Below, piece by piece: positions 1 to 9,478 of a stretch of DNA of 64,000 nt. The notes under the pieces are model-generated. The model was not told where the DNA came from and searched no databases. It saw only the letters and a list, made by a program, of their open reading frames with translations. Where the stretch lies: contig CANTFL010000553.1 of assembly GCA_947650285.1 (NCBI GenBank), positions 1-64,000 on the forward strand, in the 5' to 3' direction. Made by a program: the position numbers and the translations under genes. The DNA is from Hyaloperonospora brassicae (taxonomy: Eukaryota > Oomycota > Peronosporomycetes > Peronosporales > Peronosporaceae). Each line of letters begins with the position of its first letter. Position 1 is the stretch's first letter.

Positions 1-73
1 GCGTCTTGGCCGTGAACTTGATGTTGAACAGCTCGTCCTCGAGCGTGGACCGGCGCGAGAAGAGGCCCATCAT
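1..73 (-). CDS. CHMP1/Did2 (Vps46) ESCRT-III subunit, N-terminal fragment
   Basis: Reading the minus strand from the ATG at 73-71 gives about 24 residues before the window edge. They contain a LEDELFNIKFTAKT stretch that matches the conserved start of CHMP1/Did2 proteins (leading hydrophobic helix, then F-x-L/I-K-F-T-A-K). Members of this family are small cytosolic ESCRT-III subunits that regulate membrane scission and Vps4 recruitment at endosomes. A second ATG follows directly (70-68), so the start could be either. The gene continues off the left edge, so only the 5' end is visible. The call rests on this short motif. Confidence 0.7.
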   Translation of the reverse strand, partial: MMGLFSRRSTLEDELFNIKFTAKT

Positions 74-118
74 GGCGGCGACGACGACGACGACGACGAC
101 AACGACGACGAGGAGGTT
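74..118. repeat. CGA trinucleotide microsatellite in CHMP1 5' leader
   Basis: A nearly perfect run of CGA/ACG triplets sits immediately upstream of the CHMP1 start codon on the minus strand. It generates spurious Ser- or Thr-rich open frames on both strands, which are not annotated as genes. Confidence 0.85.
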
Positions 119-311
119 GAGGAGGGGGAGGAGACTGGAGGGGGACGTTGACGGGCAGTCGGTGGTGGCCTTGAACTCGGCCGCTCTCGGTCTCTGTCGG
201 CGTGTGTTGTGGAAGTGTGTGACGATACCTGATACCTTTTTCTTTTTGAGTGCACCAAGTGGTTCTGAGGCTGTGGCTGTGTTTGGGATTGCTGCGAATG
301 TACTGAGTTGA

Positions 312-1900
312 GGTAGAGAGGAGAGTGGTGTCTTTCTTTTTTTACAGCTGCGTTGGTTTGACGTTTTTGTTGAGGGACTCAAACGATGTGCTGTGGGGAT
401 CAGACGCTGCATAACGGCTCTGATCGCGTGACAGGATAGAGCAGAACGCAAGAGCCGGATCGGGTGCTATGCGCAGATCGATGTGCCGCATCCTTGATCA
501 TCAGCGTGCATGCGCCCATAGCCGTCTGAGTACGTGGATTTGCGGTCCGGCACGAACCACAGCGCCGAATATACGACACGTGCGACTGACCCTGACGAAC
601 GATACCCTCTCTACCACAGTAAGACGAGCTGACACAGTTTCATCTTAGGGCAGAATGCTGTCCCCGCTGGCTTCTGCCCATACCAGCCTTGGTCCCTGAT
701 GTACTCTCGGTAACAACGGGCTCACGTTCCCGCCAGCTTGTACGTGGCAGTCAAACGCCTGTCAAGCATATCTAAATATCGAGCGAGAAGGCAACTCGTT
801 TGACGTAGTGACGAGAAGCCTGGTCGCTAGCTGCCGATACCTAAAACTCAGCCTTCGCTATTGTCAATTGCTCAACCAAACGGGGCGATCTGCTGAGCTG
901 GTCGTCCCTCCGACCGCTACGGAGACGAAGGGGAGCAACAACATGTCAAAATGAGATCGAGGGACGGTTGAGAACTGGAAGCTGATGGAAGCTAAGAGCA
1001 CAGCTGTACCTGGTATCACGTGCCGATTTCGGAGCTTCATCGTCACATCCACGATATGAAAAGCAAGTGCTCGGCTGGATCTGGCAGAACATGATGGTAT
1101 CGAAGAGGCAAAGAAGACAAACGAGGACGCGAAAGGTAGTGGTCCAGTTGACAGCGCGGCATTCGTCAGAGAACGGTTCCGTCCAGTCTTGGAAAGGACA
1201 ATGTTTCGCGCGATGCCGGCTTTTCGCCAACGCATACGAGGACAGAGCCCAGACTTACAGAGCTCACTACAATCATTGATTGACAGTCGCACCGCACCCA
1301 GTGCCCAGTTGACCCTTAGCTTGTGGTTCAGTAGGTGTCCGTTGCGATCTCATGCAAATTCTGGGAGCTGAAAGCTGTTGATTTACATGCTTTGCATCCT
1401 ATCGCGCTGGATATTCGCGCCACCTTTCGGCCGAACAACCTCTATCAAGACGTGCAGGTCTTGCGGACTGCAACGTCAACCCACCGGTCATTGGACGAGG
1501 TAAGAGGAGCGCCCAATTATTTATGACGCATTTTCTGGAGGGTACAACTTTGCAAAGGACCAACTGGTCGGGGGAGAGCACGAAACGTGTGTTCCAAACT
1601 TTAGGACTATCTAAACTCTTAGCTGACGTGTTCGCGACCGCGAATGATCACGGAAGAAGAAGGCGGGGAAGGGGGGGGGGGGACCGACCCCTCCCACCTT
1701 CAACATCGACACCGACAGTGCGACCCGATCCCGAGGCTTTTTTTCCTGGATCGCGACACCCGAAAACGACGTGCAATCGATGGGCTGCACCAACACATAC
1801 GTCACACCACCAGCACCTCCGCCGCCCTAAACCAGTGCCAACTCTATCGGAACACCTGCAGCTGCACGAATCGACAAACAGCCCACTCACTAAATGACTG
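312..1900. other. Intergenic, no supported gene
   Basis: Only short open frames without recognisable domains occur on either strand. A G-rich run lies at about 1671-1681. This is the spacer between the divergent CHMP1 and PNP genes, so promoter elements are expected, but I cannot point to a specific one. Confidence 0.5.
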
Positions 1901-1912
1901 CATCCATCCACT

Positions 1913-1960
1913 CATACACACACACGCACACACGTACACGTACACACACACGTCCACGTC
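1913..1960. repeat. CA/CACG dinucleotide-rich tract upstream of PNP
   Basis: Alternating CA with interspersed CG, ending about 70 bp before the PNP start codon, probably inside its 5' leader or promoter. It creates artefactual His/Thr-rich frames. Confidence 0.8.
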
Positions 1961-2029
1961 CACGGCCTCGACGGCCCTTCTCCACCTCCGCATCCTCATT
2001 CTGCATCTGTCTCCTCCGCCCGCACGAAA

Positions 2030-2998
2030 ATGAACTCGACGCCTTCCGAGTCTGCATCTTCTTTGCCCTCGTCCGCCCCCGCCCCACGTGGTCCCCACAG
2101 CCCGAACGGCATCACGGGCCCACTGGCCCACAAAGCCGCTGTACCCACGGAGCGCATTGACGTCATCGACGCGTTCCTCCAGCAGCGCGTAACCCATCGG
2201 CCGCTCGTGGGCATTGTCTGTGGCTCGGGCCTCGCGGGCCTCAGTCAGTGCCTGTCGCACCAACAGGTCATTCCCTACAAAGCCATTCCGCAGTTCCCGT
2301 GCTCGACCGTCGAGGGGCACCCGGGGGAACTCGTGTTTGGCGACCTCAATGGCCTCCACGTCGTGTGCATGCGCGGCCGTTTCCACAGCTACGAAGGCTA
2401 TGCCCTCCACGAGACGGCGCTCCCGATCCGCGTCATGTACCTCCTCGGGATCCAGTACCTGATCGTGACGAACGCGGCCGGGGGGCTCAATCCCGACTTC
2501 CACGTCGGCGACGTCATGATCCTCACGGACCACCTCAACATGCCGGGGCTCTCGGGGCAGCACCCGTTGATTGGACCCAATGACGCGCGCTTTGGCGCGC
2601 GGTTCACGCCCCTGTCGGACTGCTACGACAAGCAGCTGCAGGCGCTCGCGCGTCGGGTGGCCGCGGACGTGGGGCTCGCGCACAAGACGCGCTCGGGCGT
2701 CTACTGCTTTGTGTCGGGGCCGACGTACGAGACGCCGACCGAGTGCCGGTTCCTCCGCCTCGTGGGCGGCGACGCCGTGGGCATGAGCACTGTGCCAGAG
2801 GTCGTCGTGGCGGCCCACTGCGGACTGAAGGTCTTGGGGCTGTCGCTCATTACGAACAAGGCGCTGTTTCCAGGGGACGAAGGAGAGGGCGCGTCGCATG
2901 CCGAAGTCCTCGAAGCGGTTCAGGCCACGCAGCACGACATCGAGACGTACGTGCGGGGCCTGATTGCCGCCATTGGTAAACACCACAGTATGTTGTAG
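2030..2998 (+). CDS. Purine nucleoside phosphorylase (trimeric PNP/MTAP family)
   Basis: Intronless 322-residue protein. It catalyses phosphorolysis of purine ribonucleosides (inosine, guanosine) to free base and ribose-1-phosphate in cytosolic purine salvage. Active-site residues of the trimeric family are visible in order: GSGL phosphate loop at 65-68 (Ser66), His97, the RFHSYEG motif with Arg117, His119 and Tyr121, TNAAGG from 147 with Asn148-Ala149, Glu234 in GPTYET, Met252-Ser253, Asn276 in ITN, and His290. The spacing from Asn276 to His290 equals that of human Asn243 to His257, which fits 6-oxopurine specificity. The first 40 residues are Ser/Pro-rich, unconserved and extend beyond the usual roughly 290-residue length. 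The ATG at 2030 follows an AAAA context. A 409-residue open frame on the opposite strand is a GC-driven shadow. Confidence 0.95.
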   Translation: MNSTPSESASSLPSSAPAPRGPHSPNGITGPLAHKAAVPTERIDVIDAFLQQRVTHRPLVGIVCGSGLAGLSQCLSHQQVIPYKAIPQFPCSTVEGHPGELVFGDLNGLHVVCMRGRFHSYEGYALHETALPIRVMYLLGIQYLIVTNAAGGLNPDFHVGDVMILTDHLNMPGLSGQHPLIGPNDARFGARFTPLSDCYDKQLQALARRVAADVGLAHKTRSGVYCFVSGPTYETPTECRFLRLVGGDAVGMSTVPEVVVAAHCGLKVLGLSLITNKALFPGDEGEGASHAEVLEAVQATQHDIETYVRGLIAAIGKHHSML

Positions 2999-2999
2999 A

Positions 3000-5310
3000 C
3001 CAGCGCTTTGGGCGTCCCGATGGGCTTCAGGTTGCGGAAGCCGTTTGTAGACTAGCGAACAAGACATCGACATGCATCGCGGTCGGGTATAGTCGCAGTT
3101 GCAGGTGTACCCCCTACTTGGTCGGGCATGACCTCAGGAGCTCAGATAGCATGAGGACTGATAGTGGACATTTGTAAAGGTACCGCTCAGATGGACACGC
3201 GGTGCAGTGCTATGGGTTCGGGAGGGAGCTACGAAGAGGTCAGCCACTGTGTGCGCTTCGCGTCGAACGTCAGTGCTAACGTGGAACCAAATACACTGCA
3301 TGTCTGCCGTGAGCGCCAGAAGCGCATTGCGTGTGCGAGCTCAGAAAGTAGTGCAACACGCGTCTCTGTCCGATAATGAACTCGTGCCATGTACAGGGGG
3401 GGGGGGGCGGTGAAGAGAGGCGGATGAGAAACCCCATGCTTGTAGCACAGCATGACAATTGTGGATACTCTCCTCGAACATCAACGTGTCCAGTTTCACG
3501 CTGGAAATGCTGTTGCCTGATGACCGATTGGGTCTGTCTTGCCAAGCGAAATGCTAATGGGTGATGTCATTGCCAAGTTCGGGGCGTGAGCCTGTGCTAC
3601 TCGTGATCCGTTTCCTAATTTCTACGAGGGTGTCGGAGAAGAATGAGTCTATCTGTTCCGCTGGATGGGCCTACATATCCTGCGTCAAAGGCAGGACGTC
3701 CAACCCGTATTGAATTACAGATACCCTATAGAACGGAATACGTAGAAAATATGGGATGTATGGCGGGTCGGGCAGCCGTTGCCGGGTCCGTCAAATGTAC
3801 TCTAAATATAGACTACGTACGATTTTAGACCATCCTATGGTCTACGCTGCTGGACCCACGCGCTCGTTCCAAATTTGACGAGCTTTGATGCATCTTCGGC
3901 TTGTAGAAGTCCAGATCCGATTCTTGGACTTTGGTAATCAGGACATTTACTAAACGCATCTGATTCTACGAAAGTGCGATGATTAGATTATAGTTTTCCG
4001 GTCGATGCCGTGCCCGCTCATCTCCTGTGGGTGACGTCAAGCGCATTGGCATAAGCCCATCTGCTACGTCTGACTCTTCAACACGTCATCGGAAGCATTG
4101 ACGAGCGCATCTCTTCGCTTCCCAATCGATATCATCAGGTGATGGGGTGCTGCCAACCTTGTAGGACACTTGTCTGCATTCCTCCTTACACTATGCGCCT
4201 CAGCGACAAGTCGGGCGTCCAGCCCATTCAACCGTCACATACCATTCGGTACGGCTTGGCAGGGCAGAAGACACACTCATACTTCTTCGCTCTTTGGAGA
4301 CGTCCCCGTCAGTGTAGAAGTGTACATGTGCTACGACATTTGCGAGTCTGCAAGCGTAACGGCAGCATGTTGACTGCAAGTCCAAAGGTCGAACCTACAT
4401 TTGAGTGTGCATGTCATACATTTACACGCACGCACATGTTAGATGCATTGGCGCGGCGAATGTCTCGCCCCTCCAATACCACAACATCAGCAAAAGCAGC
4501 GATCGCAGCATCACACTACCACATACGCCAAGAAGTAAGCGACACTGAGTAAAGACCTTGCTCCAGACACACCTTCAATCCAAAGACAACCGCTATAAAC
4601 ATGCTCGTCGAAACGATGCAGCAGTAGATACTTTGGCTTTGGCTGATCGAATCAGTCTGCACCTTGTCGTCTCTGCTTTTCTGTGTGGGATTGCACATAC
4701 AACAGCTAGCGCCGCAGCAAACTCGGTCATCGAAGCAAACATGCTCAAGACACAGTGGGTGGTGTCTCGTGGTCGACGTTACCCCACATTATGGCACTTC
4801 GTGTGGGATCCAGACACAAGGGATATGCTGTGGCCCGAGGCCTCACGCACAAAAGACTTGTACCGCACCTGCTGACAAGTTGCGAATAGTAGTACGTACA
4901 TGGCAACATTGACCTGCATGACGCGTAACCCATCCGTCGTACGAGGATAAAGGCCAAGTCGGATATCAATTGATTCGCTCGGCAAAGAGAGTAATTGACC
5001 GCAGACAGCGCTTTGCCTGTATTTGCCATTACCTGCCACGACTTTCGACGTAAACGACGAGCCCACCAGACCGCTCACTGCGTCAAGTCAAAGTCAGCCT
5101 ACGACAAAAAGCCGTCGAGGGGATACCGTCTCTGCGCATCTCAGCATGCAGACAGAAGCGCGTCGACCAGCAACGACACTCGAGACGCCCATATCGACAA
5201 CGACAGCCACCCACCCACCTCCGTCCACTGTCGATCCACCGTATCCAGCAGAGCCCTTTTTCCCCGTTTGCAACAGAGCTGCGAGCGCTCAGTAGCCGTC
5301 GCCAGCGCCG
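3000..5310. other. Intergenic between PNP and CSL4, no supported gene
   Basis: About 2.3 kb with only short unrecognisable frames on both strands. A poly-G run (about 3399-3410) is present. I looked for spliced small genes like those further right and found no conserved motif. The low coding signal and mixed base composition suggest plain intergenic DNA. Confidence 0.5.
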
Positions 5311-5799
5311 TCAAAGCTGCCGCGTGACCTCCGCCGGCAACGGCCGCACGACGCCCAGTCCCGACTGCGCCGTCGAGAGAAAGTAGGACCGCGTGTCGCC
5401 AAACGAGAGCACGACGGCCTTCACCAGCGCGTCGGGCGCGAACACGTCGTCGAGCGCGAGTTTGTCCACGTCGTGAGTCCGCACGTCTTCGAGGCGGAGA
5501 ACGCCGGGGAACGGCTCGCGGAAGACCGTCTCGCGCACGCACCAAATGTCCACTACCACCTGCCGAGCCGTGAGCTTCCGCACGCGGCCAATCACGACGT
5601 CGCCTGGACGGAGCACCTGCGCGGACGCCACCGTCGCCCCGCGGCCGCGCGTGACGGCGACGACGTCCCCCTGCGAGACGCTCCACGTGCCGCCTATGGA
5701 CGCGAAGATCGCGCCGTCGCGTGCGTAGGCGCCCGGACCGGCCGTGAGCGGCTTCTCCGCGGCCGCAACAAGGCGCTGGCCAGGCACCGCGACGTTCAT
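5311..5799 (-). CDS. CSL4: Exosome complex subunit CSL4 (EXOSC1-like)
   Basis: Single-exon protein of 162 residues starting at the ATG at 5799. The open frame extends upstream only through non-ATG codons, so this start is preferred. Family hallmarks are an N-terminal VPGQRL segment followed by GAYARDGAIFASIGG, which matches the CSL4 N-terminal beta-barrel, and then an S1 RNA-binding domain (GDVVIGRVRKL to VKAVVLSFGD) with LRLEDVR and YFLSTAQSGLGVV. CSL4 caps the 3'-5' RNA exosome ring and helps thread RNA in nucleus and cytosol. It ends soon after the S1 domain, so the C-terminal zinc-ribbon tail found in animal homologues (about 195 residues) is missing. I found no obvious extra exon downstream. 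It is head to head with POP5, 141 bp apart. Confidence 0.88.
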   Translation of the reverse strand: MNVAVPGQRLVAAAEKPLTAGPGAYARDGAIFASIGGTWSVSQGDVVAVTRGRGATVASAQVLRPGDVVIGRVRKLTARQVVVDIWCVRETVFREPFPGVLRLEDVRTHDVDKLALDDVFAPDALVKAVVLSFGDTRSYFLSTAQSGLGVVRPLPAEVTRQL

Positions 5800-5940
5800 G
5801 GCGAGTGGCTGGGCGAGTGGCAGCGTTGATTGGTTGAAATCAAAGCCGGCGGAGCTTCGCGGCCACTGATTGGCCGAGCGCAACGGACCTCCTCGCTACC
5901 ACCGGGACGTCCCGCGCAGCAGTGCTGGCGCAGTTACGGT
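5800..5940. promoter_or_regulatory. Shared bidirectional promoter of CSL4 and POP5 with two ATTGG boxes
   Basis: The two start codons are 141 bp apart and divergent. The spacer carries ATTGG (inverted CCAAT) at 5829-5833 and 5869-5873. CCAAT boxes are NF-Y sites in other eukaryotes; whether they act so here is inference. Co-regulation would link two RNA-processing genes. Confidence 0.5.
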
Positions 5941-6570
5941 ATGGTGCGCCTCAAGACGCGGTACGTGGTCCTTGAGGCCACAACAGGCGGCCGCAAGTCG
6001 GTCGGCACGAAAGAAGACATTGTCCGGTTGGTGCGCGCGTCGATTGCCGCGAGTTACGGGGACGTGGGGTCCGGAGTGGCCCAGTACGCTTTTCAAGGTG
6101 CGTGTGTGTGCCAACGTGCACAACAGTCGACAGCGTCGAAGCGGGTCTGAACGTGGCCTCGATGCCGCCTGTTGGTTGCTCCTAGTGCTCTACTACAATG
6201 CGCACACGCGACTTGCGGTCGTTCGATGTGCCCGCGAACTGTGCAAGATGGTCGAGACGTCGCTCGTGTTTGTGACTGCTGCGCACCATCAAGACGTTCG
6301 TCTCCGAGTGGCTCGTGTGTGCGGTACGAACGCTCGAGGACGCTGCGTGGTGGTGGCACGGGTTGGTGGCATGGGTTGGTGTGTGACGGGATGTGACGCG
6401 ACTTGCGGTGTGTGTGTGTGTGCGCTGTTTGGCCAGGCTCGAGTCGCACGTGCAGGAAGTACCTGCTGCAGTACTCCATGGAACGGGCAAAGACGATGAA
6501 CCTGTATGCGACGCAGCCCACGTTCGACGAGGACGTGCAAGCCGAGATTGCACGAGTTGATCCGCACTGA
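5941..6570 (+). CDS. POP5: RNase P/MRP protein subunit POP5
   Basis: Three exons: 5941-6097, 6186-6323 and 6437-6570, with GT-AG introns of 88 and 113 nt, giving 142 residues. The protein opens MVRLKTRYVVLE, as POP5 proteins do (MVRFKHRYLL in human). Exon 2 encodes YYNAHTRLAVVRCARE, aligning with the conserved YLNAYTGIVLLRCRKE segment, and exon 3 encodes SRTCRKYLLQY, aligning with IRTCQKFLIQY. Both junctions are phase 1 and the total closes in frame, which supports the model. POP5 is an alpha-beta sandwich RNA-binding subunit of the nuclear/nucleolar ribonucleoprotein that trims tRNA 5' leaders and processes pre-rRNA. It converges with mL53, with 116 bp between stop codons. Confidence 0.92.
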
Positions 6571-6686
6571 TCCTCGCTCGCTTATTTAATACCGAGCAGC
6601 GCTGTGCCAGTGCCGCGTCTCTCTTTCTCGCTCTCGCAACTTGTTGGGCCACCGTGTGGATCGCCAGCTGGCCGACTGCTACCGGT

Positions 6687-7371
6687 CTAGTCAATGGACT
6701 TGCCCTGTTTCTCGTACTCCGTTTCGATCTGCGAGCAGTGGAAGTCCACCTCCTCGAAGATATCGCGCACGTTCTTGTTAGGCACTTCCATCACGTGCTT
6801 GCCCCCATTGACTGCACCGCAGCACAGCGACGTGTTGGACACAGCAAACACCACAGCACAACTTCGTTGACAATGGACCACCCCCGCGAGATAAAACACT
6901 TGGGCAACGTACTGAAGTCCAGTTGGATAGTGGGCACGGAGCCCGCCAAGGTCGTGTGCTGCTCGATCTCTGCCTTGGGGTTCACCTTGCGCGTCTACAC
7001 GTGCCAACCAGTACACAACCCCTCATCAGCATCAGCATCATCATCTTCTTCTCCTTCATCCTCCTCCTCCTCTTCTTCTTCTTCTTCTTTGTCCTTCTTC
7101 CTCCTCTAAACACCACAAAGGCTCTGCAATGCAACGCAGCGACACTCACCTTCTGCGCCGTCATCTGGCGGTAGAATTCACTGGCAATGGATCGAATTCA
7201 CAGCCCCCGACACCATTGAGTCAGGTACACAGAGACCAGAGACACCGAGACACTCGACACGAACAGCAAAAGAGACGTCGCCACTCACCACGCACCAGTC
7301 GCCCGCCCATCAAAGCTCGAGAAGGAAATTTTGGCCGACTTGAGGAACCGCACGACGTTACGGGCCGCCAT
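6687..7371 (-). CDS. Mitochondrial large ribosomal subunit protein mL53
   Basis: Four exons on the minus strand: 7371-7289, 7180-7150, 6994-6913 and 6811-6687, with GT-AG introns of 108, 155 and 101 nt, giving 106 residues. The protein begins MAARNVVRFLKSAKISFSSF, then EFYRQMTAQKTRKVNPKAEI, then a VPTIQLDF-INGGKHVME segment and a C-terminal helix ending KQGKSID. This follows the mL53 thioredoxin-like pattern (V-x-F-x-P-F near the start, F-L-Q-x-V/M, VxFxDGxR) and its usual length of about 110. A 31-nt microexon is required to keep the frame. It acts in the mitoribosome; the N-terminus is basic, as expected for import. Head to head with SAP18, 372 bp apart. Confidence 0.82.
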
Positions 7372-7743
7372 GTTGTGGACTACTGTTGCGCGGGACTGGA
7401 TGGACGCAACGTCTTGAAGAAAGGATAGCAATATTACCAATTACAACAAAAATCACAATAACAGCATAGCCCAACCAAATGACAACTATCACAGCATCGA
7501 CAGCCACGACATCAACAACAACAGCACGACCATAACAGCAATAACAGCAACATAACCCCTTACAAATATACCAACAAATAGAGCAATGCCAGCAATATCA
7601 ACCAGAACAAGGATTGCAATTGCAATAGCACCCATAACACTACCCATAGTGGCGACGATAGTGATCCTGTCGGACCGCATACCCTCTCGAATTCGCTCAG
7701 CACCAGCGCGACCGACCGTCCGACCGCGCCAGTGTCAGTCAAC
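7372..7743. other. mL53-SAP18 divergent spacer, CAA/ACA-rich
   Basis: The spacer is dominated by AACA/CAACA/AATA runs (about 7430-7570). It contains no supportable ORF. It presumably includes both promoters. Confidence 0.5.
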
Positions 7744-8470
7744 ATGCCCGAAGAGCCGGCAATCGACCGCGAGAAGCACTGCCCCTTTCTGCTGCGCGTG
7801 TTCTTCAGCAAAGGGGCACACAACAGGCAGGAGAAGCGCATTGCTGCGGCACTGATTCCCTGCCGGCAATCGATGCGCAACTGACGATGCTGTGTGTGTG
7901 TGGATATGGCGACACTCTTTTGTTCGGTTGTCGATGCCCAGGGCCGAAGCCTTTGAAGCACTGGACGATACGCCAATCGCCAATGAGCTGCACATTTACA
8001 CGTGGTACGTCGTCGAGCGACTGTGGTATAGCGTGTGTGGTGTGTCACGCACGAGCAGCAGAAGAAGAGCTACACGCGGTGACTGAGCCTGTGACTGAGA
8101 TGGTCGGTACAGGCCCGACGCCACACTTCGCGAGATGGCAGACCTCGTGCAGGACTCGTACGTCGATGCGCAGAAGCCCAACATGCGTCTGAGCATTTGC
8201 GTCGTGTCCGAGACGCGGGACGGCAGGTGAGGCGACGTGACGGAGCGATCGACCGGTTCTGCTGCTCGGGTAGTGGTTGACACACGTGTGCCCGGACGGC
8301 GTCGAGACTGACTTGAGGTGTCTGTATGGACGTGACGTGACTGCAGACTGCTCATGCGCAAAGTCGGCTACGTGAACAGCAGTCGACGTCGATGTGCGGA
8401 CGACAACAAGTCGCTCGCTAGTGTTCGGTTCCGTCCAGGCGACTTGCTGGACATTGCACTCGTCGAGTAG
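7744..8470 (+). CDS. SAP18: SAP18, Sin3-associated / ASAP-complex protein
   Basis: Four exons: 7744-7826, 7942-8004, 8113-8226 and 8347-8470, giving 127 residues. Conserved SAP18 blocks are IDREKHCPFLLRVF in exon 1, ELHIYTW at the exon 2 end, WPDATLREMADLVQ crossing into exon 3, and RFRPGDLLDIAL at the C-terminus. The ubiquitin-like SAP18 fold bridges Sin3-HDAC corepressors and the ASAP/PSAP splicing complexes in the nucleus. Introns 2 and 3 are GT-AG. Intron 1 appears to use a GC donor (AG|GCAGGA), because reading straight on meets an in-frame stop after AAC and no GT gives the HNR-to-AEAFEAL join expected by homology. The usual acidic/charged N-terminal extension of animal SAP18 is missing, leaving only MPEEPA before IDREK. 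Confidence 0.92.
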
Positions 8471-8670
8471 CGCACGTCAAAGACGACGAGTGCACGTGTT
8501 GCAACCAGACACTCGGGTTTGCCCATCATATATCGTGTACCACGAGCGCCGCGTCGGGTAATTGTTAATCACTTAATACAGTACCACCGAGTGGTCGAAT
8601 GGGTTCTGCCGTGGCAGTATCGGTTTGAAGAGGGTTTGCGACTCGCTCGGGCTCCAGTCCCGCAGACGAA

Positions 8671-9323
8671 ATGGTGTTAGTGACGACGGACACGTTCCTG
8701 GACAAAGTCGCCGCGTTCTACGCAGCAGCGCACGACTCGAAGGGCTCTGTCGCCATCTCGTGCAAGAGCGGTACGTCTCTTGACGTGCAGTGGTCGAGCG
8801 GTGCGACGACGCACTGTGTGCTGACGGCAAAGTGTGTGTCATTGCGTTTGGTCTCGTTCTCTGTCTCTGTCTTGTTGTTGTTGCTGTTCTTCTTGTGGGT
8901 TTGTGCCCATATATGTAGTGCCAGTGACCAAAGCAAATGGGAAAGCGCAGCAGAAGATCCGGAAGCTGACGGTGGAAGACGGCGAGCACGTGCTGCTGTT
9001 CCGCGCTTGCAAGTACGGCAACAATAAGCACAAGAAGAAATACAGCACAGTGGTGAGACGAGAGAGGCTCGAGAGAGCGAGAGAGAGACTGAAGGGACGA
9101 CGATTGCTCACGCACTGTGTCTGCTGCTGCTGCTACTACTGCTACTGCTACTGCTGTTGTTGGTGCTGGTGTAATGGTGTAGGTGACGGCAGTGCATCAC
9201 GCGTCGTTCCACGCGTCGCTGAGTCAGATTGTCAAGACGAAAGTGGACGCGACCACGAAGGACATGGCTGGCAAGAGTGCGGGGAAGCGCGTGGTGGCCA
9301 AAGTGACGAAGACGGCGCAATAG
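8671..9323 (+). CDS. SRP14: Signal recognition particle 14 kDa protein (SRP14)
   Basis: Three exons: 8671-8770, 8919-9052 and 9183-9323, with GT-AG introns of 148 and 130 nt, giving 124 residues. The start MVLVTTDTFLDKVAAFY and GSVAISCK match the SRP14 pattern (MVLLExExFLxxL ... GSVxIT.K). KYSTVV aligns with the ISTVV strand, FHASLSQIVK with the C-terminal helix, and the tail is Lys-rich (GKSAGKRVVAKVTKTAQ). SRP14 with SRP9 binds the Alu domain of SRP RNA and causes elongation arrest during ER targeting. Both introns contain TTG/CTG-rich tracts. It converges with the ATAD5-like gene, 155 bp between stops. Confidence 0.9.
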
Positions 9324-9478
9324 ATAGAGACGCAGTGTGGGTTCGAAGGTGCAGGTCTAGCGAGCACTGGAGGCGATGAATGGAAAGCTTTGAGTGGGTA
9401 CGGCGATACAGGACGGGGAACTAGTACACGAGAGAGGTCAGTTGGGTCTCTTGTACCGCGGCTCGTATTTACTTGCAC

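Noticed and set aside
1844..3073. 409-residue minus-strand open frame
   Set aside because: Lies opposite PNP in GC-rich DNA, is Arg/Ala/Val-rich with no motif, and its C-terminal part translates the CA repeat. Shadow of PNP.
5141..5686. 181-residue minus ORF in another frame over CSL4
   Set aside because: Arg/Gly-rich shadow; the CSL4 frame has family motifs.
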